64,000 nt of DNA from Anaerolineaceae bacterium. Lineage in GTDB: Bacteria; Chloroflexota; Anaerolineae; Anaerolineales; Anaerolineaceae. Below are positions 24,745 through 32,642 of the stretch, piece by piece (the first letter of the stretch is position 1; every line of letters begins with the position of its first letter). Where the stretch lies: positions 1-64,000 of the forward strand of contig JAGPFF010000002.1 of the NCBI GenBank assembly GCA_018056725.1, written 5' to 3'. A program made the position numbers and the translations under genes. Below the pieces are notes generated by a model. It was not told the origin of the DNA and ran no database searches. It saw only the letters and a list, made by a program, of their open reading frames with translations.

Positions 24745-25371
24745 TTATTGGCTAAGGAGTAAACCTGTCCTTTCAATGGTCGTTTCCTGCCAGGGAATGC
24801 CAAGCTCGTCAAGGACTTCCTCCGGGCGTCCGGTTGCGGAGGGAAGGGTGGTGAGGGTCATTTGCAGGACAGGTGATTTTTCCTGAAGGATCTTAATATT
24901 TTCGATTAAGGGTCGAAGATTATACAATTTTCCACGCCGTTCACGCTGGATCCCTTCTCTAGAAAGAACGGCTTCGATGCGCTGTTGAAGGTTCGTAAAC
25001 CAAATTTCATCCTCAATTTGAACGCGATAGACAGCCGCTTTGATCCTCGTTTGCAGAGGTTTTTCCTGCAAGGGTATCAGCAAAATATCTTGAACGGTAA
25101 TTCCTGGCTGCAGGACTGGCAGTAACCTGGATCGAATCATCTCGATGGATTCCTCACCATTTAGCCAAATGTCGATCAAATCGTTTGAGCTTAGAAAACC
25201 GAGAGGGAGAGGGCAAGCCTGATGAATACGCGGTTGGGGATGAAAGCCTTGCGAATAAGCCAGAGGCAAACCTGAACGGCGGAAGGATCTTTCCCATACT
25301 TTTTGCATATCCAGGTTGCCAGTGAATTGCAATTCACTGCCCTTGGAATAGATCAGCCGGATACGTTCCAT
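24745..25371 (-). CDS. TIGR03936 family protein (radical-SAM partner, DUF2344)
   Basis: A 208-residue protein of the family usually adjacent or fused to TIGR03960 radical SAM proteins. It opens MERIRLIYSKGSELQFTGNLD and has the typical RSGLPLAYSQGFHPQPRI segment. The ATG at 25371 shares its A with the TGA of the upstream gene, so the two are translationally coupled; the longer frame to 25395 only reads back into that gene. Function unknown; conserved pairing implies a joint role with the radical SAM enzyme. Confidence 0.87.
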   Translation of the reverse strand: MERIRLIYSKGSELQFTGNLDMQKVWERSFRRSGLPLAYSQGFHPQPRIHQACPLPLGFLSSNDLIDIWLNGEESIEMIRSRLLPVLQPGITVQDILLIPLQEKPLQTRIKAAVYRVQIEDEIWFTNLQQRIEAVLSREGIQRERRGKLYNLRPLIENIKILQEKSPVLQMTLTTLPSATGRPEEVLDELGIPWQETTIERTGLLLSQ

Positions 25372-27245
25372 CACATTACCTCCGGACAAAACCACTCGTT
25401 TTCAGACACCGACCGGCGTTCGGATTCAAATTCGGTCAGGATGCCGCAGGCATGGCAAACCTCCCTGCAATCTGAAGTGAGCTGCCCATTTTGTGCTTTC
25501 AAGAATTCCGATTGGAGAAAACGGCGGCTGACCCCACTGTGAATATGATCCCAGGGAAAAACCTCATTTAACGCACGAACCCGGGATGTATAGAAATCTG
25601 GGGAAATCTGGTGAGCGTCAAATGCATCCATCCAAATGTTGTAATTGAACTGATCCTGCCAGGCATCAAATTTTGCGCCTTTTCTCCAGGCTGTTTCGAT
25701 GACCTCAGAAATTGCTCGATCACCACGAGATAGAGCTGCTTCGAGGATGGTTTCACGTGGATTTGACCAGGTCATTTTCATGCCGGGACCGCGAAGTTGA
25801 TCTTTGAGCAAATTCTGTTTTTCCAGTACCGTGGGTAAGGGATCCAGAGCCGCCCATTGGAAAGGCGTGTGTGGTTTTGGGACAAAGGTACTGACTCCGA
25901 TGTGCAGATTTGCGCGTTTACCGATGGTCTTGCGACCCTCCACAATCACTTGCTTGCACAGATTGGCAATTTCCTGCACATCTTCCATGGTTTCACCGGG
26001 TTGACCGATCATGAAATAGAGTTTGATGGTGTTCCAACCATGAGTGTAGATCTCTCTGGCAGTTGAAAGCAGCAGTTCCGTTTGGATGGGTTTGTTGATG
26101 ATCTGACGCATATGATCGGTAGCAGCCTCTGGGGCGAGGGTAAAACCTCCAGGTCGGGTGCCTTTCAATTTGTTCATCAAATTAACGGAAAAAGATTCGA
26201 TGCGCAAGGATGGAAGGGAAATTGTGAGATTACGTCCGGCAAAACGGCTGGTGATTGATGAAATTAATTCCTCGATTTGCGTGTAGTCGCTTGAGGATAA
26301 AGATAATAAAGCTATTTCCTCATACCCTGTATTTTGGAGTGCTTTTTCAATTGAATCAATGATCATCGTCACCGGCCGTTCACGAACCGGGCGGTTAATC
26401 ATCCCTGCGTGGCAAAAACGGCAACCTCTGGTGCAGCCGCGCATAATTTCGATGGCGATGCGGTTATGAACGACATCAATCGACGGAACCAAAAAATGTG
26501 TGGGAGGAGGCGGGAGCTGAGCGCATAGCCGTTTGGTGACTTGAGCGGGAAATTCCCCCCGGATAGTGCTCACTGAAGCAATAGTTCGGTCGTCATGATA
26601 AATGGGCTGGTAAAAGGAAGGGACGTACACCCCTGGAATTCGGGCTAAAACAGCCAGTGTTTCCTCGCGGGTCGCCTCTGGCGCACTTGAATGCTGCAAA
26701 GCATCAATGATTTCGTGAATCACTTCTTCGCCTTCGCCGATGACAAATGCATCGATGAATGGCGCCATAGGTTCAGGATTGTAGGTGGCATGTCCGCCGG
26801 CGATGATGATGGGAGACTCATTCCCGCGCTCAGCACTGCGCAAAGGGATACCTGCCAGATTGAGCGCATTTAGCACGTTGGTATATAAGGATTCGTACGG
26901 GATAGTAAACCCAATGAGGTCAAATTGTGAAAGAGGAATTTTCGATTCTAATGAGTAGAGAGGGAGGTTATTTTCCCGCATGGCTTTTTCCATATCAAGC
27001 CAGGGAACGTAGGCTCGCTCTGCAAGAGCATCGGTACGATTGTTGATCGTCTCATAGAGGATCATTAGCCCAAGGTTAGGCAGACCAATATCATAAATGT
27101 CCGGGAAAACGAGAGCCACATGCGTCTTAACCGCAGACCAATCTTTTTTAATCTGGTTATATTCCCCGCCCACATAGCGACCAGGTTTTTGCATAGTGGG
27201 CAATATTTTGCGTAAGCTCTTTTCGATTTTGATTGAATCAATCAA
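25371..27245 (-). CDS. TIGR03960 family B12-binding-like radical SAM protein
   Basis: A 624-residue protein with an N-terminal cobalamin-binding-like domain (ALVFPDIYDIGLPNLGL) and a radical SAM core whose Cys triad is in RGCTRGCRFCHAG (C-x3-C-x2-C). The next segment, PVRERPVTMIIDSIEKAL, is typical of the family. The C-terminal about 90 residues contain two more Cys in CREVCHACG. The chemistry catalysed is not established. It lies 17 bases after the DUF503 gene and is coupled to TIGR03936; the operon also includes a SpoU methyltransferase, hinting at RNA modification or ribosome work. Confidence 0.9.
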   Translation of the reverse strand: MIDSIKIEKSLRKILPTMQKPGRYVGGEYNQIKKDWSAVKTHVALVFPDIYDIGLPNLGLMILYETINNRTDALAERAYVPWLDMEKAMRENNLPLYSLESKIPLSQFDLIGFTIPYESLYTNVLNALNLAGIPLRSAERGNESPIIIAGGHATYNPEPMAPFIDAFVIGEGEEVIHEIIDALQHSSAPEATREETLAVLARIPGVYVPSFYQPIYHDDRTIASVSTIRGEFPAQVTKRLCAQLPPPPTHFLVPSIDVVHNRIAIEIMRGCTRGCRFCHAGMINRPVRERPVTMIIDSIEKALQNTGYEEIALLSLSSSDYTQIEELISSITSRFAGRNLTISLPSLRIESFSVNLMNKLKGTRPGGFTLAPEAATDHMRQIINKPIQTELLLSTAREIYTHGWNTIKLYFMIGQPGETMEDVQEIANLCKQVIVEGRKTIGKRANLHIGVSTFVPKPHTPFQWAALDPLPTVLEKQNLLKDQLRGPGMKMTWSNPRETILEAALSRGDRAISEVIETAWRKGAKFDAWQDQFNYNIWMDAFDAHQISPDFYTSRVRALNEVFPWDHIHSGVSRRFLQSEFLKAQNGQLTSDCREVCHACGILTEFESERRSVSENEWFCPEVM

Positions 27246-27262
27246 TGGATAATCTCCGATCC

Positions 27263-27583
27263 TTAACGAATTTCAAAATTAAACTCCTCAATCTCTAGCT
27301 CGGGAAAATTCTCCTCGATAAAAAGTTTTAATGCCTCAAATTTCTCTTTGTTGAACCTTTGGCTGTTCGATACACTTACGCAGGAGATCCACGCGGACTG
27401 CAAGTAATCCTGTAGACCGGTTTCTGCGCTGGAAACGTTAAACTCCTTTTGCATCCGGTGAAGAAGAGGAGACAATCGATGACGTTTCTCTTTGAGTGAA
27501 GAGCAGCCTGGTAAGAAGATTTTAATATTTACCATAGCTACGGATTCATTAGGAGAAAAGTCGGGGAAAGTTTCTCTTGTCAT
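27263..27583 (-). CDS. DUF503 (YlxP-like) protein
   Basis: A 106-residue protein with the DUF503 signature: IFLPGCSSLKEKRHRLSPLL, then FNVSSAETGLQDYLQSAWISCVSVSN. Family members are usually 90-100 residues and often lie near ribosome-associated genes. The N-terminal 14 residues (MTRETFPDFSPNES) are longer than usual; a later Met (27535) would cut into the first strand, so I keep 27583, though its ribosome site is weak (GAGAA). First gene of the leftward DUF503-TIGR03960-TIGR03936-SpoU unit. Confidence 0.8.
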   Translation of the reverse strand: MTRETFPDFSPNESVAMVNIKIFLPGCSSLKEKRHRLSPLLHRMQKEFNVSSAETGLQDYLQSAWISCVSVSNSQRFNKEKFEALKLFIEENFPELEIEEFNFEIR

Positions 27584-27641
27584 AACATTCTCGTAAGATT
27601 ACAATGCCTGGGTAAATATAATATAGAATGGGTAAAAATCA

Positions 27642-29030
27642 ATGATCGAATCTGATCAGAAATACCAGTCAACACTTGATTTTCTTTATTCCTTTGTCGA
27701 TTACAGTCTGACCCGGCAATTAAGATATTCTCCTGAAAAGTTCAATCTGGATCGGATGCGGCGATTGATGGAAGCTCTTCAGAACCCACATCGTAACTAT
27801 CCCATTGTGCACGTAGCGGGGACGAAAGGAAAAGGCTCCACGGCAGCCATGATTGAAAACATCCTGCGTAAAGCGGGTTATCACACCGGATTTTATTCCT
27901 CCCCGCATCTGCAGGATTTTACTGAGCGGATACAGATTGACGGCGCGCCAATTTCACACGAGGAGCTGGTTCGCCTGGTGGATCAAATTCGACCCCATCT
28001 TGAAGCGGTTCCCGAGATTACTACATTTGAGATCACCACAGCACTTGGGTTCTTGGCTTTTGCGGAGGCAAATGTTGATATCGCCGTCATTGAAGTAGGC
28101 TTGGGAGGGCGTTTGGATGCGACCAATGTGGTGGATCCGTTGGTTTCTGTCATCACATCCCTATCTTTTGACCACATGAATGTGCTGGGTGATTCTATTC
28201 AACAAATTGCAGCGGAAAAAGGGGGAATCATCAAGCCGGGAAAACCGGTCGTTCTCGCGCCACAATGGAAGGAAGCCCGGGAAGTGATTGAAAAGATTGC
28301 CCTAGAGCGTGGAGCCCCTCTGACCGTTATTGGTCAGGATTATTTTTATGCCGAACAAGCCCATTCTCTCAGCGGACAGACATTTATCTTATGGTCGAAG
28401 GAAGAACAGGAACTGATTAACGATTTCATTTCTTCCGCGGGTCGTACGGATTGGGTACCGGAACATTACACGATTCCACTACTGGGGCTGCATCAAATTG
28501 AAAATGCTGCCACTGCATACGCGGCAATCAAGAATTTGCAACAGGCTGGTATTCATATACCCAAAAAAGCAATTTCAAATGGGTTTGAAAGCGTCAAATG
28601 GCCTGCCCGGTTTGAAATTGTCAGCAAAGATCCATTAATCATCATCGATTCCGCTCATAATCAAGACTCTGCCTTAAGATTGCGGCTGGCGATGGACGAC
28701 TATTTGAATGGCAAACCGATCATCCTCTTGTTCGGTTCTTCAGAAGACAAAGACGTACGGGGAATGTTTTCCCACTTACTGCCCCGTGTGAAAAATATTG
28801 TCGCCACAAAAAGTGAACACCCGCGAGCCATGTCACCGGATATGCTGGTAGAATTAGCCAATCAATTTGGTAAGCCTGCAATCAAGACGCAAACGATCGA
28901 AGAGGGGCTTTTTGAGGCACGGCGGCTGGCAGGAAAAGATAGTGTAATTATTGTGGCTGGAAGTATTTTTGTCGCCGCGGCAGTTCGAGAAATTATCCAT
29001 GAAGAAAATCAACTAACAGGGATGCCATGA
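27642..29030 (+). CDS. folC: Folylpolyglutamate synthase / dihydrofolate synthase
   Basis: Adds glutamate to dihydropteroate or folate, ATP-dependent, in the cytoplasm. The 462-residue product has the Mur-ligase-like P-loop HVAGTKGKGSTAAMI, SSPHLQDFTERIQIDG, and the central IEVGLGGRLDATNV with catalytic residues. The ATG at 27642 has no Shine-Dalgarno and follows a TATAAT (27617-27622) and a TAGAAT (27624-27629), so the leader is very short. The TGA overlaps the lon ATG by four bases, so lon is translated from the same message. Confidence 0.95.
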   Translation: MIESDQKYQSTLDFLYSFVDYSLTRQLRYSPEKFNLDRMRRLMEALQNPHRNYPIVHVAGTKGKGSTAAMIENILRKAGYHTGFYSSPHLQDFTERIQIDGAPISHEELVRLVDQIRPHLEAVPEITTFEITTALGFLAFAEANVDIAVIEVGLGGRLDATNVVDPLVSVITSLSFDHMNVLGDSIQQIAAEKGGIIKPGKPVVLAPQWKEAREVIEKIALERGAPLTVIGQDYFYAEQAHSLSGQTFILWSKEEQELINDFISSAGRTDWVPEHYTIPLLGLHQIENAATAYAAIKNLQQAGIHIPKKAISNGFESVKWPARFEIVSKDPLIIIDSAHNQDSALRLRLAMDDYLNGKPIILLFGSSEDKDVRGMFSHLLPRVKNIVATKSEHPRAMSPDMLVELANQFGKPAIKTQTIEEGLFEARRLAGKDSVIIVAGSIFVAAAVREIIHEENQLTGMP

Positions 29031-31510
29031 AAGAAGACTGGAAAAAACGACAGGAAAACCCCGAAGAATTTAACACTGCCCTTTATCAGAGGACAGATGA
29101 ACTTTATCAGGTGAACGATGCTGTACCTGATGAAAACGGAGAAATCTACTGCCCGGTGCTGATCATGCGGGATATTGTGGTTTTTCCGCGCATGGTTTCA
29201 CCGATTTTCATCACACCCGGAGCCAATCTTGATGCCATAAATCATGTGCAAAAAATTGGCGGCACCATGATTGCTCTGATCTTGAAAGATAGTGATATTG
29301 AAAACCCGAACCCTATCGACTTTTTGGAAATCGGGATCGAAATTGCCGTCGGGCGTCTATTGAGTCTTCAGGACGGAAATGCCTCAGCACTGGTGCAGGG
29401 ACGCCGACGCATCAAAATTCGTGAGATTAAGCAGGAAGGGAGTTTCATGTGGGCGCGGGGTCTGGTAGTTAAAGAAAAAACAACAGTGGACCGCCAAACC
29501 GAAGCTCTCATGAGAACAGCTCGGGATTTGTTTGAGCGCTGTATTCAACTGGATCGTAGTCTGCCGGATGAGGCGCACCTCTTCTCGGTGAATATTTCTG
29601 AACCGGGCTGGTTGGCGGACATGGTTGCTACCGCTATATCGTTACCTTTTGATGAGCGGATGAAACTGGTAACAATTATCGATCCCAAAGATCGGTTAAA
29701 ACGGGTGAACTGGTTACTGGCTCAGGAACTCGATGTGCTGCAACTGGAAGACGAAATCCAAAACCGGGTGCAAAGCGAGGTCGATCGATCACAACGGGAA
29801 TTTTACCTTCGCGAGCAACTGCGGGCAATTCAAACCGAGTTGGGCGAGGGGGATATTTGGTCGAGAGAACTCAACGAAATTCGAGAAAAAGTGGAAGCGA
29901 AAAAAATGCCTGAGGAAGCAAAGAAACAGGCTTTTAAGGAAATCGAGCGCTTGTCTCAAATGCCTTCCATGGCTCCTGAAGTAGGGATTATCCGTACTTA
30001 TCTGGATTGGATTCTCGAATTACCTTGGGAGGAAAGAACTGAAGATAATCTGGACGTTAAACATGCTGCCAGAGTACTTGAAGCCAACCATTATGGATTG
30101 GGAAAAGCAAAAGATCGCATTCTCGAGTACATCGCCGTTAAAAGCCTCAAACCCAAGAAAGAACGGCAACCAATCCTTTGTTTTATCGGACCTCCTGGCA
30201 CTGGGAAGACCTCGCTGGGCAATTCAATTGCCAATGCGTTAGGCAGGAAGTTTGTTCGGCTTTCACTTGGAGGAGTTCGAGATGAAGCTGAGATTCGCGG
30301 GCATCGCCGTACCTATATTGGTGCCCTGCCGGGGCGCATCATCCAAACGATGCGGCGAGCTGGAACGATTAATCCCCTATTCATGCTGGACGAGATTGAC
30401 AAATTGGGCGCTGATTTTCGCGGTGATCCTTCATCCGCGTTGCTTGAAGTTTTGGATCCAGAACAAAACTACTCCTTTTCAGATCATTACCTGGAATTAC
30501 CCTATGACCTTTCCAAGGTGATGTTCATCACCACTGCCAACAGCTTAAGCAGTATCCCACCTGCGTTGCTGGATCGAATGGAAGTGCTTGAATTTCCGGG
30601 ATACATTGAAGAAGAAAAGATCGAAATCGCCAAACGTTTTCTAATCCCTCGACAATTGGAGGAAAGTGGATTTGAAGCCGGTGAGCTTGTTTTCGATGAT
30701 GAGGCAATTAAAAAGATCGTGCGCGAGTATACCTATGAAGCCGGTGTACGAAACCTTGAGCGGGAAATTGGCAGGCTTTGCCGCAAACAGGCAAGATTAA
30801 AATCTGAAAAAAAGAAGTTAGTTGATACGCTTTCGGTCAAATCAGTAGAAAAATTCCTTGGACCTCCACAGTTCTTCATGACTGAAGCAGAACGCCAGGA
30901 TGAAGTGGGTGTAGCCACCGCGATTGCATGGACGGAGAATGGTGGTGAAATCATGCCGGTTGAAGTGCTGATCATGGAAGGCAAAGGTAACCTGCAGATC
31001 ACTGGGCAGATTGGAGACGTAATGCAGGAATCCGCTCAGGCTGCACTTTCTTATGTTAAATCTAAAGCCACTACCCTTAAAATAGATCCAGACCTGTTCG
31101 AAGAAGTCGATGTGCACATCCACATCCCTGAAGGTGCGATTCCGAAGGATGGTCCGAGTGCGGGCATCACCATGGCAACAGCCCTTTTTTCGGCATTTAC
31201 CGAGCGCAAGGTCTTCAAAGAAATAGGCATGACGGGTGAGATCACCTTGCGCGGGAAAATCCTCCCTGTGGGGGGTGTGAGAGAGAAGATTCTTGCAGCG
31301 CATCGCAGCGGTTTGAGAACGATTCTGTTACCTGAAAAGAACGAAAAGGACCTGGTGGAGGTACCTAAAAAGGTGCGCGATGATTTGAAGATTATTTTTG
31401 TAAAACACATGGATGAAGTCGTCAAGCTCGCCTTGCATGTGGAACAGGAGAAGTCGAATCCTTCACTTAGAAGGGACAAGAGCAGGAAGAAACGGGCTTC
31501 AGAAGAATAA
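29027..31510 (+). CDS. lon: ATP-dependent Lon protease
   Basis: Soluble AAA+ protease that degrades damaged and regulatory proteins. The 827-residue product is the full LonA type: N-terminal substrate domain (about 40-235, CPVLIMRDIVVFPRMVSPIF), coiled coil, AAA+ module with Walker A GPPGTGKTSL, Walker B FMLDEIDKLG, and the serine-lysine protease domain with catalytic S711 in PKDGPSAGITMATAL. It overlaps folC by four bases (ATGA), an unusual partner. The C-terminal tail is Lys/Arg-rich. A bidirectional terminator follows. Confidence 0.98.
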   Translation: MKEDWKKRQENPEEFNTALYQRTDELYQVNDAVPDENGEIYCPVLIMRDIVVFPRMVSPIFITPGANLDAINHVQKIGGTMIALILKDSDIENPNPIDFLEIGIEIAVGRLLSLQDGNASALVQGRRRIKIREIKQEGSFMWARGLVVKEKTTVDRQTEALMRTARDLFERCIQLDRSLPDEAHLFSVNISEPGWLADMVATAISLPFDERMKLVTIIDPKDRLKRVNWLLAQELDVLQLEDEIQNRVQSEVDRSQREFYLREQLRAIQTELGEGDIWSRELNEIREKVEAKKMPEEAKKQAFKEIERLSQMPSMAPEVGIIRTYLDWILELPWEERTEDNLDVKHAARVLEANHYGLGKAKDRILEYIAVKSLKPKKERQPILCFIGPPGTGKTSLGNSIANALGRKFVRLSLGGVRDEAEIRGHRRTYIGALPGRIIQTMRRAGTINPLFMLDEIDKLGADFRGDPSSALLEVLDPEQNYSFSDHYLELPYDLSKVMFITTANSLSSIPPALLDRMEVLEFPGYIEEEKIEIAKRFLIPRQLEESGFEAGELVFDDEAIKKIVREYTYEAGVRNLEREIGRLCRKQARLKSEKKKLVDTLSVKSVEKFLGPPQFFMTEAERQDEVGVATAIAWTENGGEIMPVEVLIMEGKGNLQITGQIGDVMQESAQAALSYVKSKATTLKIDPDLFEEVDVHIHIPEGAIPKDGPSAGITMATALFSAFTERKVFKEIGMTGEITLRGKILPVGGVREKILAAHRSGLRTILLPEKNEKDLVEVPKKVRDDLKIIFVKHMDEVVKLALHVEQEKSNPSLRRDKSRKKRASEE

Positions 31511-31517
31511 GCATCAA

Positions 31518-31557
31518 AAAGCGGTCAGGTGGAAAAAATCATCTGACCGCTTTCTTA
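31518..31557. terminator. Bidirectional terminator between lon and the coiled-coil gene
   Basis: An 11-bp perfect stem (AAAGCGGTCAG at 31518-31528, CTGACCGCTTT at 31543-31553) is followed by TTTCTT on the + strand and by TTTTT on the minus strand. It lies in the 63-base gap between convergent genes. Confidence 0.88.
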
Positions 31558-31573
31558 TTGACACCCCGGTTCA

Positions 31574-32041
31574 TTAATCAGAAATATTGTCTTTAGTATT
31601 AACCGAATTTATCGCTAGAATTCCATTCTTGACCTGATTTGATATTTTTTCGATTTCCTCTTCCATGGTAGTCAAGATTTGTAATACGTATTCATCGGCT
31701 TCTTTTTTGGTTTTTTCGCTCTCAGCACGTGCCTCGGCGATAATCTCTTCCGCTTTGGTTTTTGCAGCGGCTGTGATCGGATCATCTTCGACGATTTTTT
31801 CGGCTTTTTCGCGGGCGAGAGCGATCGTGCGGCTGGCTTCTTCCTGCGCTTGTGCGAGGATACGATCACGCTGAGCCAGCAGTTGCTGGCTTTTCTTAAT
31901 CTCATCGGGAATGGTTACCCGCATTTGATCGATCAGATCCAGCATCCGATCTTCATCCACAATAACGTTATGGGTAAACCAAATTGGTTTACTCTCATTA
32001 AACAATTCTTCCAGGCGGTCGACCAAATGTAAGATGTCCAT
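31574..32041 (-). CDS. Conserved coiled-coil protein
   Basis: A 155-residue soluble protein. An N-terminal module (MDILHLVDRLEELFNES, NVIVDEDRMLDLIDQMRVTIP) is followed by a long charged, Ala/Glu/Lys/Arg-rich helix (about 50-130) predicted as coiled coil, resembling ATP synthase b-subunit or DivIVA-like stalks but without a membrane anchor. Homologous short proteins are common next to coaD/recG in related bacteria. Function unknown. Its promoter region holds a perfect palindrome over the -10 (32065-32084). The ATG follows AGGAGTGAGG. Confidence 0.75.
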   Translation of the reverse strand: MDILHLVDRLEELFNESKPIWFTHNVIVDEDRMLDLIDQMRVTIPDEIKKSQQLLAQRDRILAQAQEEASRTIALAREKAEKIVEDDPITAAAKTKAEEIIAEARAESEKTKKEADEYVLQILTTMEEEIEKISNQVKNGILAINSVNTKDNISD

Positions 32042-32064
32042 ACCCTCACTCCTGCAGATTCAAT

Positions 32065-32084
32065 ATGATTATAACGATAATCAT
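32065..32084. promoter_or_regulatory. Perfect palindrome over a -10 box
   Basis: ATGATTAT (32065-32072), four bases, ATAATCAT (32077-32084) form a perfect 8-4-8 inverted repeat. On the minus strand it contains TATAAT (32068-32073 in reverse), the probable -10 of the coiled-coil gene 24 bases downstream. It resembles an operator; the regulator is unknown. Confidence 0.5.
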
Positions 32085-32109
32085 CAATTATGTATACGCA
32101 ACTTAATGA

Positions 32110-32634
32110 TCAATCACGTGTATTTTGGGTAGGGGGAACCAGGAAGGTATATCCGGGTTGACTAAACTTAAGATCGAGCGCTTTTTTTACCAGTTCCGGG
32201 ACCATGGTTGTTACATCTCCTCCCAGAGAGGCGATTTCCCGTACGGTGGTCGAAGAAAGAAATGTATGTTCCTCGCTGGTGATTAATGCCATCACTTCTA
32301 TTTCCGGTTCCAAACGGTGGTTGGCTAATGCCATGCGGAACTCATACTCAAAATCGGAAAAGACGCGTAACCCACGGATCATGACCTGGGCTCCGACCTG
32401 GCGGCAAAAGTTCACTGTAATTCCGCTGTAGCCGGTTACAGTAATTTTGGAATCTTCAGCAAAAACTTGTCTGACCATCGCAATTCGTTCTTCAGGGGTG
32501 AATAAAAAGGTTTTCAATGGCTTATCATAAACAGCTACGATTAACTCGTCGACCAGTTTTGCAGCACGCCTGGCTATATCTACATGACCATTATGGACTG
32601 GATCGAAGGAACCCGGAAAGACAGCTCGTATCAT
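32110..32634 (-). CDS. coaD: Phosphopantetheine adenylyltransferase
   Basis: Penultimate step of coenzyme A synthesis: 4'-phosphopantetheine plus ATP to dephospho-CoA. The 174-residue product has the nucleotidyltransferase motif FPGSFDPVHNGHVDIARR and the second motif EHTFLSSTTVRE. The frame is open to 32673, but the ATG at 32634 follows AGGAGT and matches the family start MIRAVFPGSFDP; the upstream part lies in recG. The protein is about 10 residues longer than usual, with a non-conserved C-terminus. It lies eight bases after recG. Confidence 0.96.
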   Translation of the reverse strand: MIRAVFPGSFDPVHNGHVDIARRAAKLVDELIVAVYDKPLKTFLFTPEERIAMVRQVFAEDSKITVTGYSGITVNFCRQVGAQVMIRGLRVFSDFEYEFRMALANHRLEPEIEVMALITSEEHTFLSSTTVREIASLGGDVTTMVPELVKKALDLKFSQPGYTFLVPPTQNTRD

Positions 32635-32642
32635 CTTTACTC

